Assembly: GCA_040758525.1 (NCBI GenBank)
Contig: JBFLVQ010000684.1
Span: 1 to 5,008 of the forward strand
DNA from: JBFLVQ01 sp040758525
GTDB taxonomy: Bacteria > Acidobacteriota > Blastocatellia > Chloracidobacteriales > JADJPF01
DNA length: 5,008 nt
Direction: 5' to 3'
Part shown: one piece after another, positions 1-5,008 of the stretch
How the letters are laid out: each line of letters starts with the position of its first letter
Numbering within the stretch: the first letter of the stretch is position 1
The notes under the pieces: model-generated
What the model was told of the DNA's origin: nothing
Databases searched by the model: none
Seen by the model: only the letters and a program-made list of their open reading frames with translations
Program-made: the position numbers and the translations under genes

Positions 1-195
1 CTGCGGTTCTTTTCTACTCTCAAAGTAGAAATGGTTCAATATATCCATACTTCGATATGGCTTATTTTTATATTCGATAAAAGCCAGACTCAGATCCTTA
101 TAGGCGCCGGAATCTGTCCCCATCGATTTGACCATCTTGACATATTGCTCAAACTCAGAATCATTAAACCCAATTATTAAACAATCCATCTTCAT
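1..195 (-). CDS. Partial N-terminus of a putative B12-binding radical SAM enzyme (PhpK-like)
   Basis: An open frame of 65 codons runs from an ATG at 193-195 to the left edge with no stop. An in-frame TAA at 211-213 bounds the start. The protein begins MKMDCLIIGFND, continues with a YVKMVKSMGTDSGAYKDL segment and an AFIEYKNKPYRSMDILNHF segment. From memory this resembles the N-terminus of cobalamin-binding radical SAM proteins of natural-product clusters, notably those annotated as PhpK-type methyltransferases. The hydrophobic DCLIIGFND strand would open a Rossmann-like B12-binding domain. The CxxxCxxC cluster motif would lie outside the window, so radical SAM chemistry is not shown here. Upstream of the ATG there is only a weak GGGA (201-204). 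A second ATG at 187-189 (MDCLI) is an alternative start. The gene lies 122 bp downstream of the MbtH gene on the same strand and would be a candidate tailoring (methyltransferase-like) enzyme for the peptide. It could also be another protein family sharing this N-terminus. Confidence 0.55.
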   Translation of the reverse strand, partial: MKMDCLIIGFNDSEFEQYVKMVKSMGTDSGAYKDLSLAFIEYKNKPYRSMDILNHFYFESRKEPQ

Positions 196-234
196 AGTAT
201 TCCCACTGTTTTAAGGCAATGCTGCTAACAGAAT

Positions 235-300
235 TGAAGAAAAACCAGCAGACATAAAGAGTATTCAGGCGTCTTTGTATCTTGCTGGTTTTTATCTTCA
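235..300 (-). terminator. Long hairpin with U-run between MbtH and radical SAM genes; likely intrinsic terminator
   Basis: The arms at 235-250 and 283-300 are complementary apart from a two-base bulge, with core CCAGCA/TGCTGG. An inner imperfect stem (251-260 with 272-281) closes on an 11-base loop at 261-271. Read on the minus strand, the arm CUGCUGG is followed by UUUUUCUUC, as in a Rho-independent terminator starting about 17 bp after the MbtH stop. The plus strand also ends in a T-run (GGTTTTTATC), so it may work both ways. Because the next minus-strand gene starts about 40 bp later, the element would insulate or attenuate that gene relative to the MbtH gene. The core stem is G+C-moderate, so termination strength is uncertain. 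Confidence 0.6.
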
Positions 301-317
301 CCATAAACACCTCTCAG

Positions 318-554
318 CTATGCGTCTAATTTAGTTTTTGACAAAGATTCTGCCATCTTTTTTCGCAAGCTGAGTGGCCTCATATCTGTCCAGACTTCCT
401 TAATATAGTTGAGGCAGTGCTCTTTTGGACCGCTGACGCCAACATTATTCCAACCTAGTGGAGTGTCTTTAAATACTGGCCATATCGAATATTGCTCTTC
501 ATGATTTACTACCACCTGATAGGTCATATTGTCTTCTTGTTGTTCTCTACTCAT
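318..554 (-). CDS. MbtH-like protein, NRPS adenylation-domain activator
   Basis: This complete 78-aa protein has the usual length for the MbtH-like family. These small cytosolic proteins bind NRPS adenylation domains and are often required for their folding or amino-acid activation. The hallmark residues are all visible: N17, E19, Q21, S23 and W25-P26 in the VNHEEQYSIWP stretch; P32, G34 and W35 in PLGW; L48 and Y50; and W55-T56-D57-M58-R59-P60 followed by LSLR. The three conserved tryptophans (W25, W35, W55) that line the A-domain contact surface are present. The start at 552-554 is supported by AGGAG at 560-564, five bases upstream; M10 is a weaker internal alternative. The gene is transcribed away from the large NRPS gene whose start lies 288 bp off, an arrangement suggesting shared control. 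Its natural partners are presumably A1 and A2 of that NRPS. The C-terminal tail after residue 66 is short and lysine-rich. Confidence 0.96.
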   Translation of the reverse strand: MSREQQEDNMTYQVVVNHEEQYSIWPVFKDTPLGWNNVGVSGPKEHCLNYIKEVWTDMRPLSLRKKMAESLSKTKLDA

Positions 555-559
555 ATCAT

Positions 560-564
560 CTCCT
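560..564 (-). promoter_or_regulatory. Ribosome binding site of the MbtH gene
   Basis: The minus strand reads AGGAG, then ATGAT, then the ATG at 554-552. This is a good Shine-Dalgarno core at 5-base spacing. It fixes the longer start over the internal Met10 codon. Confidence 0.75.
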
Positions 565-575
565 ATTGAACGCTT

Positions 576-603
576 GTAATAGTCACAGCCTGTTTGCTGA
601 CAA
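576..603 (-). promoter_or_regulatory. Candidate sigma-70-type promoter for the MbtH gene
   Basis: On the minus strand TTGTCA (603-598, five of six consensus bases) is separated by 16 bases from TATTAC (581-576, four of six). Transcription would start near 569, giving a short leader of about 15 bases just long enough for the AGGAG site. This is a consensus match by eye in AT-rich DNA, so a chance match is possible. Confidence 0.35.
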
Positions 604-662
604 CACTAAGTTATTGCTCATGGCTAGAAAAGTGAAGTGCGTTAAAACCTGAAAACACTAAG
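602..662. repeat. Pair of 9-bp direct repeats AACACTAAG in the divergent intergenic region
   Basis: AACACTAAG occurs at 602-610 and again at 654-662, with start-to-start distance 52 bp, about five helical turns. The first copy abuts the candidate -35 box of the MbtH promoter. The copies could be paired regulator sites, but two 9-mers are weak evidence alone. Confidence 0.35.
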
Positions 663-679
663 GGGTAACTATGTAGTCC

Positions 680-695
680 GGCTTAGTAGTAAGCC
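680..695. repeat. Perfect inverted repeat GGCTTA-GTAG-TAAGCC
   Basis: Six-base arms at 680-685 and 690-695 flank a four-base centre. The element sits midway between the two divergent starts and has no T-run after it, so it is more like a dimeric operator or small hairpin than a terminator. Its function is inferred from position only. Confidence 0.35.
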
Positions 696-732
696 AAATC
701 TTAGAACTATATACAGTATTACCTTACATTAT

Positions 733-773
733 TCTCAGGTGTAGCAACTATTGAACCTTCGCTCTCAGGTAGC
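733..773 (+). repeat. Direct repeats TCTCAGGT(GT)AGC overlapping the candidate NRPS promoter
   Basis: TCTCAGGTGTAGC at 733-745 recurs as TCTCAGGTAGC at 763-773, with 8 identical bases followed by a shared AGC. The start-to-start distance is 30 bp, about three helical turns, so bound proteins would lie on one face of the DNA. The second copy falls between the candidate -35 and -10 boxes, where a bound regulator could affect NRPS transcription. Confidence 0.35.
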
Positions 774-780
774 CTAGTAT
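751..780 (+). promoter_or_regulatory. Candidate sigma-70-type promoter for the NRPS gene
   Basis: TTGAAC at 751-756 and TAGTAT at 775-780 are spaced by 18 bases, placing a start near 787 and a leader of about 55 bases. Both boxes match consensus only partly. An alternative, weaker TATATAC-centred site lies at about 708-714. The rest of 555-842 shows no open frame that looks coding. Confidence 0.3.
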
Positions 781-805
781 CCTTAGGGGAAAATTGCCGG
801 TGAAC

Positions 806-829
806 TTTTGGCATTTCCAAATGCAAAAA
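806..829 (+). promoter_or_regulatory. Small hairpin immediately upstream of the NRPS ribosome binding site
   Basis: GCATTT (811-816) and AAATGC (819-824) pair perfectly across a two-base centre. The stem extends through TTTT (806-809) with AAAA (826-829) past one G/A mismatch. As RNA the two-base centre must open to a larger loop. It ends one base before AAGGAG, so it could influence ribosome access, or be a DNA palindrome bound by a protein. Confidence 0.35.
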
Positions 830-830
830 T

Positions 831-836
831 AAGGAG
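831..836 (+). promoter_or_regulatory. Ribosome binding site of the NRPS gene
   Basis: AAGGAG lies six bases before the ATG at 843-845. An in-frame TGA at 801-803 closes the frame upstream, so the truncated condensation domain is the true N-terminus in this sequence and not a start-site error. Confidence 0.8.
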
Positions 837-842
837 TGTGTA

Positions 843-3800
843 ATGAGCGAGAGACAAGCAAGGATTGATTCAAACAGAAATATTTCAGATCTTGATCTAC
901 AACTTAATCAAGATATGCAGTATTGGGTAGAGAAATTATCAAAAGTTATCGGTAGATCAAATCTCAACCTCGATCATCACAGACCTGCAATCTATTCAGG
1001 AAACAAAAATAGTGTTGAATTAGATATTAGTGGAGAGCTTTATGACAAACTATCCAGTATTACTGGCAATAGATCTTTTCTAATTTATACAATACTAATG
1101 GCCGTGTTGAAGATCTGCTTATATAAGTATACAGGCAGCACTACAATAGTTGTGGGCAGCCCTACTCGTAAATTTGGCAACGATCTATACCAATCAACCA
1201 ATGCCATTGCAATAGTAGATGATATTAATCCTAAGCTTTCCTTTCAACAGTTCTTACCAATCGTACGCCAGACCCTATTAGATGCCTATTCCAGACAGTT
1301 TTATCCTTTTGCTCGTCTTATTAGAGACTTAAAACTCGATGATGTAAATAATAGATGCCCTATATTCGACATTGCCCTGACACTAAATGGATTTCATACC
1401 GATCTACCAAAAGTCAAAAATGATATTAATATCATCTTTAACGAGCAGAACTATCAACTATCTGGTATGGTAATCTTTAATTCCGATCTTTATGAGTTAA
1501 AGACCATTAAACGTTTCACCAATCATTTCCTGAATCTGCTAAAAGCTGCCATAAACAATATCAAAGAACCTATCTATAACTTGCAGATGATGGATGATAT
1601 AGAACGCAACCAGTTGCTGGTAGAATGGAATAGAACAGAAAGGGATTTCTCTAAAATTACCTGTATTCACGAGATCTTCCAAGCCCAAGCAGCAAAGAGT
1701 GCCGATGCTGTTGCAGTGATCTTTGCCGATCAGCAACTAACGTATAGAGAGCTCAACAATAGAGCAAATCAGTTAGCCCATTACCTTAACCATTTTGGTG
1801 TAAGACCTGAGGTAAAAGTGGGGCTTTGTGTTGAGCGTTCACTGGATATGATTGTAGGAATATTAGCAATCCTCAAGGCAGGTGGTGTATATGTACCATT
1901 AGATCCAGCCTACCCAAAGGATCGGCTCGCATATATAATGGCAGATTCAGAAATGCCAATAGTGATTACTCAAGAGAAGCTGGTTGAGAATCTTCCAGAC
2001 CACAAAGCCCGCATTATTTATATAGATTCACATCTAACAGCGATTCAACAGATGAGCTATAAAAATCCAACCAATAGTGTCACCCCAGAAAATTTAGCCT
2101 ATATCATCTATACGTCTGGCTCGACAGGAATGCCTAAAGGAGTGCTTGTAGAACACAGAGGCATGTTCAATCTCTCTGAGGCTCAGTTAGAGATCTTCAA
2201 TCTGCAAAAAGAGGATCATATATTACAATTTTCTTCTTTAAACTTTGATGCTTCGATATTTGAAATAATAATGGCTCTTAAAATAGGTGCTACTCTTTAC
2301 TTAACAGACCAGCATTCGCTAATGCCTGGCCCTGGACTAATAAGACTCTTAAAAGAACAACATATAACAACAATAACCATTCCACCATCAGTGCTTGAGA
2401 TATTACCAACAGAGGTATTGCCTGCACTCCATACCATTATTGTTGCAGGCGAAGCCTGCCATCTTAATCTAGTAGAAAGATGGGCCAGTGGTCGCCGCTT
2501 CTTCAATGCCTATGGACCTACCGAAGCGACTGTTTGGGCAACTACGGCACAGTGCCTAAACAACCATGCGAAGCCCAATATTGGTAGACCCATAGCCAAT
2601 ACTCAAATCTATATACTGGATCGAGATCTAGAGCCTGTTCCAATAGGAGTAGCAGGAGAGTTGCATATAACCGGAGAGGGAGTAACAAGAGGTTATCTTA
2701 ATCGCCCAGATTTAACATCGGAGAAATTTATTCCCAACCCTTTTACCGGCAAACCTGGTACAAGGCTTTATAAAACTGGTGATCTTGCACGATATCTTCC
2801 CGATGGCAATATTGAGTTCTTAGAGCGAATCGATACACAGGTAAAGGTTAGAGGGTTTCGTATAGAGTTAGGAGAGATCGAAGCTGTACTTAGCGAGCAT
2901 CCTGCTATTGATCAGGCAGTAGTCCTAACAAAGGATGATGATTCAGGAAAGAAGAGATTAGTAGCTTTTCTGCTGGCAAAACGAGATATTGTTACAACCT
3001 CTAACGAGTTGAAGAACTATTTAAGGCAGAGACTTCCTGAATATATGCTACCTGCTGGATTTGTAATGTTAGAGAGAATGCCTCTTACTCCTAATGGCAA
3101 GATCAATAAATCTGCATTGCTAGCACTTAATAATAATGAATCTACACTTGAAGAGAATACTGTTGCGGCGCGTACTCCAATTGAGGAACTATTAGTTGGA
3201 ATTTGGGAAGAAGTATTAGGTCAAAAGTGTGTGTCTACTCATCATAATTTTTTTGAGCTTGGTGGCCATTCTCTATCTGCAACCCAGGTGCTCTCAAGAT
3301 TACTCGAAGTCTTTCAAGTAGAATTGCCATTAAACAGTATGTTCGAAGCCCCAACTGTGGCTGGATTGGCTGAGAAGATAGAGATAGCGCGTAGAGCTAA
3401 AGAAGAATCATCAGTTTTACCATTAAAACCAATCCAACGAGACAAGTTTCTTCCTACCTCTTTTGCCCAGCAGAGATTATGGTTTTTGCACCAAATGGAG
3501 CCAGACAATGCTTTTTATAATATTTCAATGGGGATCAGAATCAGTGGTAATCTAGATAGAGATGTTCTATTAGAAAGTTTCAACAGAATAATCGACCGTC
3601 ATGAATCATTGCGTACTGTTTTTGTAAATAACAATGGTACGCCAGTACAGATAATCTCTGAGTCTGGCTCTCTGACAATCCCACTCATTAATCTTACAGA
3701 CTTACCTGACGATGAACGTGAGGCTAAGGCCCAGATGTTGATCGAGCAGGAATCTCAGAAGCCTTTTGAACTATCAGGAGAGTCATTACTGAGAGCCACT

Positions 3801-5008
3801 TTATTACAATTAAGCGAAGAGGTCTACATTCTCCTCATAGTAATACATCATATTATTTCTGATGGTTGGTCAATGGGCCTATTATTAAAAGAGCTAGCCA
3901 TCCATTACCAATCTCTTTTAGAAGGAAGATCGCTTCAATTATCAGAACTACCAATCCAATATGCCGATTTCTCAGTTTGGCAAAGAGAATGGCTACAAGG
4001 TGAGGTGCTGCAAAAACAACTCTCTTACTGGAAGAGTAGATTAGATGGAGCGCCCACAGTTTTTGAATTACCTACAGATCGAGCTAGACCAGTATTAGAA
4101 ACATTTCGAGGCGCGAAACAATCCTTTTTGCTCTCGAAAACTTTGACTGAAGAACTTAAGACACTGAGCCGTAAAGAAGGATGCACACTCTTTATGACCC
4201 TCTTAGCAGCCTTTAAAGTGCTACTCTATCGATACACAAATCAGCAAGATATCGTTATTGGCTCTCCTATTGCCAATCGCAACCGTCATGAGATCGAAAA
4301 CCTGATTGGCTTCTTTGTTAATATGCTGGTCTTACGTACAGACCTGTCAGGGAGACCAACCTTTAGGAAACTACTAGCAAGAGTAAGAGAGGTAGCCTTA
4401 GGCGCCTATGAACATCAAGATCTACCTTTCGAGAAGCTTGTCGAAGAACTTCTCTCAGGACGTGATACAAGCAGGAATCCACTCTTCCAGGTTGTATTTG
4501 CCTTACATAATAATCCTCTTCCCGTTATAGAGATCTCAGGTCTTACCTTAAATCAGGTATCAGATCTCACTCTCAATCAGGTCGAAATAGTAGATAACAA
4601 AACTGCTAAGTTTGATCTTATACTCCATATGTGGGATAAGAAAGAAGGGATCGTGGGAGAATTAGAGTATAACTCAGACCTCTTTGATCCCAGTACGATT
4701 GAAAGGGTAATTGAAAATTTCAAAGCTCTGCTTACAAGTATTACGGAATATCCGGACCGATCTATCTCTGATATTCCAATTCTAAGTAGATCCGAAAACC
4801 AAAGAATACTAGTAGAATGGAATAACACCAGCAGAGATTATCCAAAGGATAGATGTATACACGAGCTGTTTGAAGAACAAGTAGAGCGTAGCCCTAATGC
4901 AGTAGCAGTTACTTTTCAGCAAGAGTCTCTCTCCTATGCAGAATTGAATCAGCGAGCTAATCAATTGGCTCATTATCTGAGAGAACTTGGCATAGGTACT
5001 GAATCTAT
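843..5008 (+). CDS. Nonribosomal peptide synthetase, 5' part (C-remnant, A1, T1, C2, partial A2)
   Basis: An uninterrupted frame of 1388 codons runs off the right edge. It encodes a multimodular cytosolic enzyme that activates amino acids as adenylates, holds them on phosphopantetheine arms and joins them into a peptide. Domain order by residue: condensation C-lobe remnant (about 15-255), adenylation A1 (about 275-765), thiolation T1 (about 777-846, Ser810 in GGHS), condensation C2 (about 866-1315, HHIISDG at 1002-1008), then the start of A2 (from about 1340). Near-identical C-to-A linkers (LVEWN at 259 and 1323) mark the module joints. No epimerisation, methylation or formylation domain is seen in the visible part. 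The first module has no functional condensation site, so this protein probably starts the assembly line. The start is fixed by AAGGAG six bases upstream and an in-frame stop 13 codons before it. The MbtH-like protein encoded divergently is the probable partner of its A domains. The product cannot be named from this fragment. Confidence 0.97.
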   Translation, partial: MSERQARIDSNRNISDLDLQLNQDMQYWVEKLSKVIGRSNLNLDHHRPAIYSGNKNSVELDISGELYDKLSSITGNRSFLIYTILMAVLKICLYKYTGSTTIVVGSPTRKFGNDLYQSTNAIAIVDDINPKLSFQQFLPIVRQTLLDAYSRQFYPFARLIRDLKLDDVNNRCPIFDIALTLNGFHTDLPKVKNDINIIFNEQNYQLSGMVIFNSDLYELKTIKRFTNHFLNLLKAAINNIKEPIYNLQMMDDIERNQLLVEWNRTERDFSKITCIHEIFQAQAAKSADAVAVIFADQQLTYRELNNRANQLAHYLNHFGVRPEVKVGLCVERSLDMIVGILAILKAGGVYVPLDPAYPKDRLAYIMADSEMPIVITQEKLVENLPDHKARIIYIDSHLTAIQQMSYKNPTNSVTPENLAYIIYTSGSTGMPKGVLVEHRGMFNLSEAQLEIFNLQKEDHILQFSSLNFDASIFEIIMALKIGATLYLTDQHSLMPGPGLIRLLKEQHITTITIPPSVLEILPTEVLPALHTIIVAGEACHLNLVERWASGRRFFNAYGPTEATVWATTAQCLNNHAKPNIGRPIANTQIYILDRDLEPVPIGVAGELHITGEGVTRGYLNRPDLTSEKFIPNPFTGKPGTRLYKTGDLARYLPDGNIEFLERIDTQVKVRGFRIELGEIEAVLSEHPAIDQAVVLTKDDDSGKKRLVAFLLAKRDIVTTSNELKNYLRQRLPEYMLPAGFVMLERMPLTPNGKINKSALLALNNNESTLEENTVAARTPIEELLVGIWEEVLGQKCVSTHHNFFELGGHSLSATQVLSRLLEVFQVELPLNSMFEAPTVAGLAEKIEIARRAKEESSVLPLKPIQRDKFLPTSFAQQRLWFLHQMEPDNAFYNISMGIRISGNLDRDVLLESFNRIIDRHESLRTVFVNNNGTPVQIISESGSLTIPLINLTDLPDDEREAKAQMLIEQESQKPFELSGESLLRATLLQLSEEVYILLIVIHHIISDGWSMGLLLKELAIHYQSLLEGRSLQLSELPIQYADFSVWQREWLQGEVLQKQLSYWKSRLDGAPTVFELPTDRARPVLETFRGAKQSFLLSKTLTEELKTLSRKEGCTLFMTLLAAFKVLLYRYTNQQDIVIGSPIANRNRHEIENLIGFFVNMLVLRTDLSGRPTFRKLLARVREVALGAYEHQDLPFEKLVEELLSGRDTSRNPLFQVVFALHNNPLPVIEISGLTLNQVSDLTLNQVEIVDNKTAKFDLILHMWDKKEGIVGELEYNSDLFDPSTIERVIENFKALLTSITEYPDRSISDIPILSRSENQRILVEWNNTSRDYPKDRCIHELFEEQVERSPNAVAVTFQQESLSYAELNQRANQLAHYLRELGIGTES
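885..1610 (+). other. Truncated N-terminal condensation domain (C-lobe only)
   Basis: Residues about 15-255 align with the second half of condensation domains, beginning at the QxxYW element (Y27, W28), which in C2 lies some 60-70 residues after the HHxxxDG site. The GSP element is kept at 105-107. The IGFFVN motif has decayed to a TNAIAIVDD segment (119-127), and the HQDLPFEK motif to QFYPFARL (152-159). With neither the catalytic histidines nor the N-lobe, it cannot catalyse condensation as normally understood. It may act as a structural platform for A1 or be an evolutionary remnant. Confidence 0.85.
1665..3140 (+). other. Adenylation domain A1, predicted aromatic (Phe-like) specificity
   Basis: Core motifs are intact: LTYREL (299-304), LKAGGVYVPLDPAYP (344-358), YTSGSTGMPKG (423-433), FDASIFE (468-474), NAYGPTE (555-561), YKTGDL (643-648), VKVRGFRIELGEIE (667-680) and the catalytic Lys in PNGK (K753). 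Gap-free alignment with GrsA from its D235 gives pocket residues D469, A470, F473, T512, I533, A535, A556, V564, W565 and K753, i.e. DAFTIAAVWK. GrsA (Phe) is DAWTIAAICK, so a phenylalanine-like or related hydrophobic substrate is inferred. W565 in place of Cys is unusual and could shrink or reshape the pocket. Confidence 0.9.
3171..3380 (+). other. Thiolation (peptidyl carrier) domain T1
   Basis: Residues 777-846 carry the carrier-protein pattern: helix 1 with an IWEEVLG element, then NFFELGGHS with Ser810 as the phosphopantetheine attachment site, and a MFEAPTVAGLAEKI closing helix. GGHS rather than GGDS is the usual form for carriers followed by an ordinary C domain and not by an epimerisation domain, consistent with transfer of an L-residue. 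Confidence 0.92.
3438..4790 (+). other. Condensation domain C2, LCL-like, catalytically complete
   Basis: Motifs in order: SFAQQRLWFL (873-882), RHESLRTVF (919-927), HHIISDGWS (1002-1010, catalytic His1003), YADFSVWQREW (1040-1050), IGFFVN (1155-1160) and HQDLPFEKLVEEL (1191-1203). The SFAQQRLWFL and HHIISDGWS forms are typical of LCL domains, which join an L-configured donor to an L-acceptor. This agrees with the absence of an epimerisation domain after T1. Confidence 0.9.
4860..5008 (+). other. Start of adenylation domain A2, cut by the window edge
   Basis: After the LVEWNNTSRDYP linker (from residue 1323), IHELFEEQ and LSYAELNQRANQLAHYL (motif A1 at 1363-1368) open a second adenylation domain. 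The window ends at residue 1388, before the substrate pocket, so its specificity cannot be read. Confidence 0.93.

Noticed and set aside
235..300. Inverted repeat considered as the end of an insertion sequence
   Set aside because: There is no transposase or target duplication; the arms pair with each other across a short loop and are followed by T-runs, fitting a terminator better.
801..842. Possible upstream extension of the NRPS carrying the missing condensation N-lobe
   Set aside because: A TGA at 801-803 is in frame, and no motif such as HHxxxDG is seen in 555-842 in the plus frames, so the half-domain is not a start-calling error.
1539..1736. 65-codon open frame on the minus strand
   Set aside because: It lies entirely antisense to the C-remnant/A1 junction of the NRPS, resembles no family I know, and has no RBS-like site.
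2297..2506. 69-codon open frame on the minus strand
   Set aside because: It is antisense to the A1 substrate-binding region, whose sense-strand motifs are clearly coding.
3314..3508. 64-codon open frame on the minus strand
   Set aside because: It is antisense to the T1-C2 junction, with low-complexity, family-less translation.
4577..4828. 83-codon open frame on the minus strand with a serine-rich, hydrophobic translation
   Set aside because: It is antisense to the end of C2; the hydrophobic look follows from the complement of charged codons and is not evidence of a membrane protein.
1617..4860. Long-range near-repeat between the LVEWN...RD linkers and following A-domain starts (residues 259 and 1323)
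   Set aside because: This is the expected homology between successive NRPS modules, not a mobile or recent duplication; the DNA sequences have diverged widely.

Overview
The window is the 5' end of a nonribosomal peptide biosynthesis locus from an AT-rich bacterium (roughly 60% A+T by eye). The codon use, clear Shine-Dalgarno sites and MbtH sequence fit a proteobacterium or cyanobacterium. I cannot name the genus from the sequence alone.

Layout. (i) 1-195, minus strand: the first 65 codons of a gene running off the left edge, resembling the N-terminus of B12-binding-type radical SAM enzymes found in natural-product clusters. (ii) 196-317: a spacer dominated by a long hairpin with T-runs, a likely terminator after the next gene. 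(iii) 318-554, minus strand: a complete MbtH-like protein of 78 aa, the small chaperone/activator of NRPS adenylation domains. (iv) 555-842: a divergent intergenic region with candidate promoters for both directions, short direct repeats, a 6-bp inverted repeat, and a hairpin directly upstream of a strong ribosome binding site. (v) 843-5008, plus strand: a large NRPS gene, open at the right edge. Its 1388 visible codons read as C-remnant, A1, T1, C2, partial A2.

How the parts fit. The NRPS begins with only the C-terminal lobe of a condensation domain and lacks the HHxxxDG active site, so the first module probably loads the first amino acid rather than condensing an upstream acyl chain. A1 has a complete set of core motifs and a phenylalanine-like pocket (DAFTIAAVWK by my alignment to GrsA). 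T1 carries the Ser for the phosphopantetheine arm, and C2 has an intact HHIISDG motif and looks like an LCL domain. The MbtH protein, encoded back-to-back, would be expected to bind the A domains. The radical SAM protein is a candidate tailoring enzyme. No transposon, CRISPR array, tRNA or rRNA is visible.

The architecture is a recognisable NRPS locus. The parts most worth a second look are the truncated starter C domain, the Trp in the A1 pocket, the radical SAM neighbour and the structured divergent control region.
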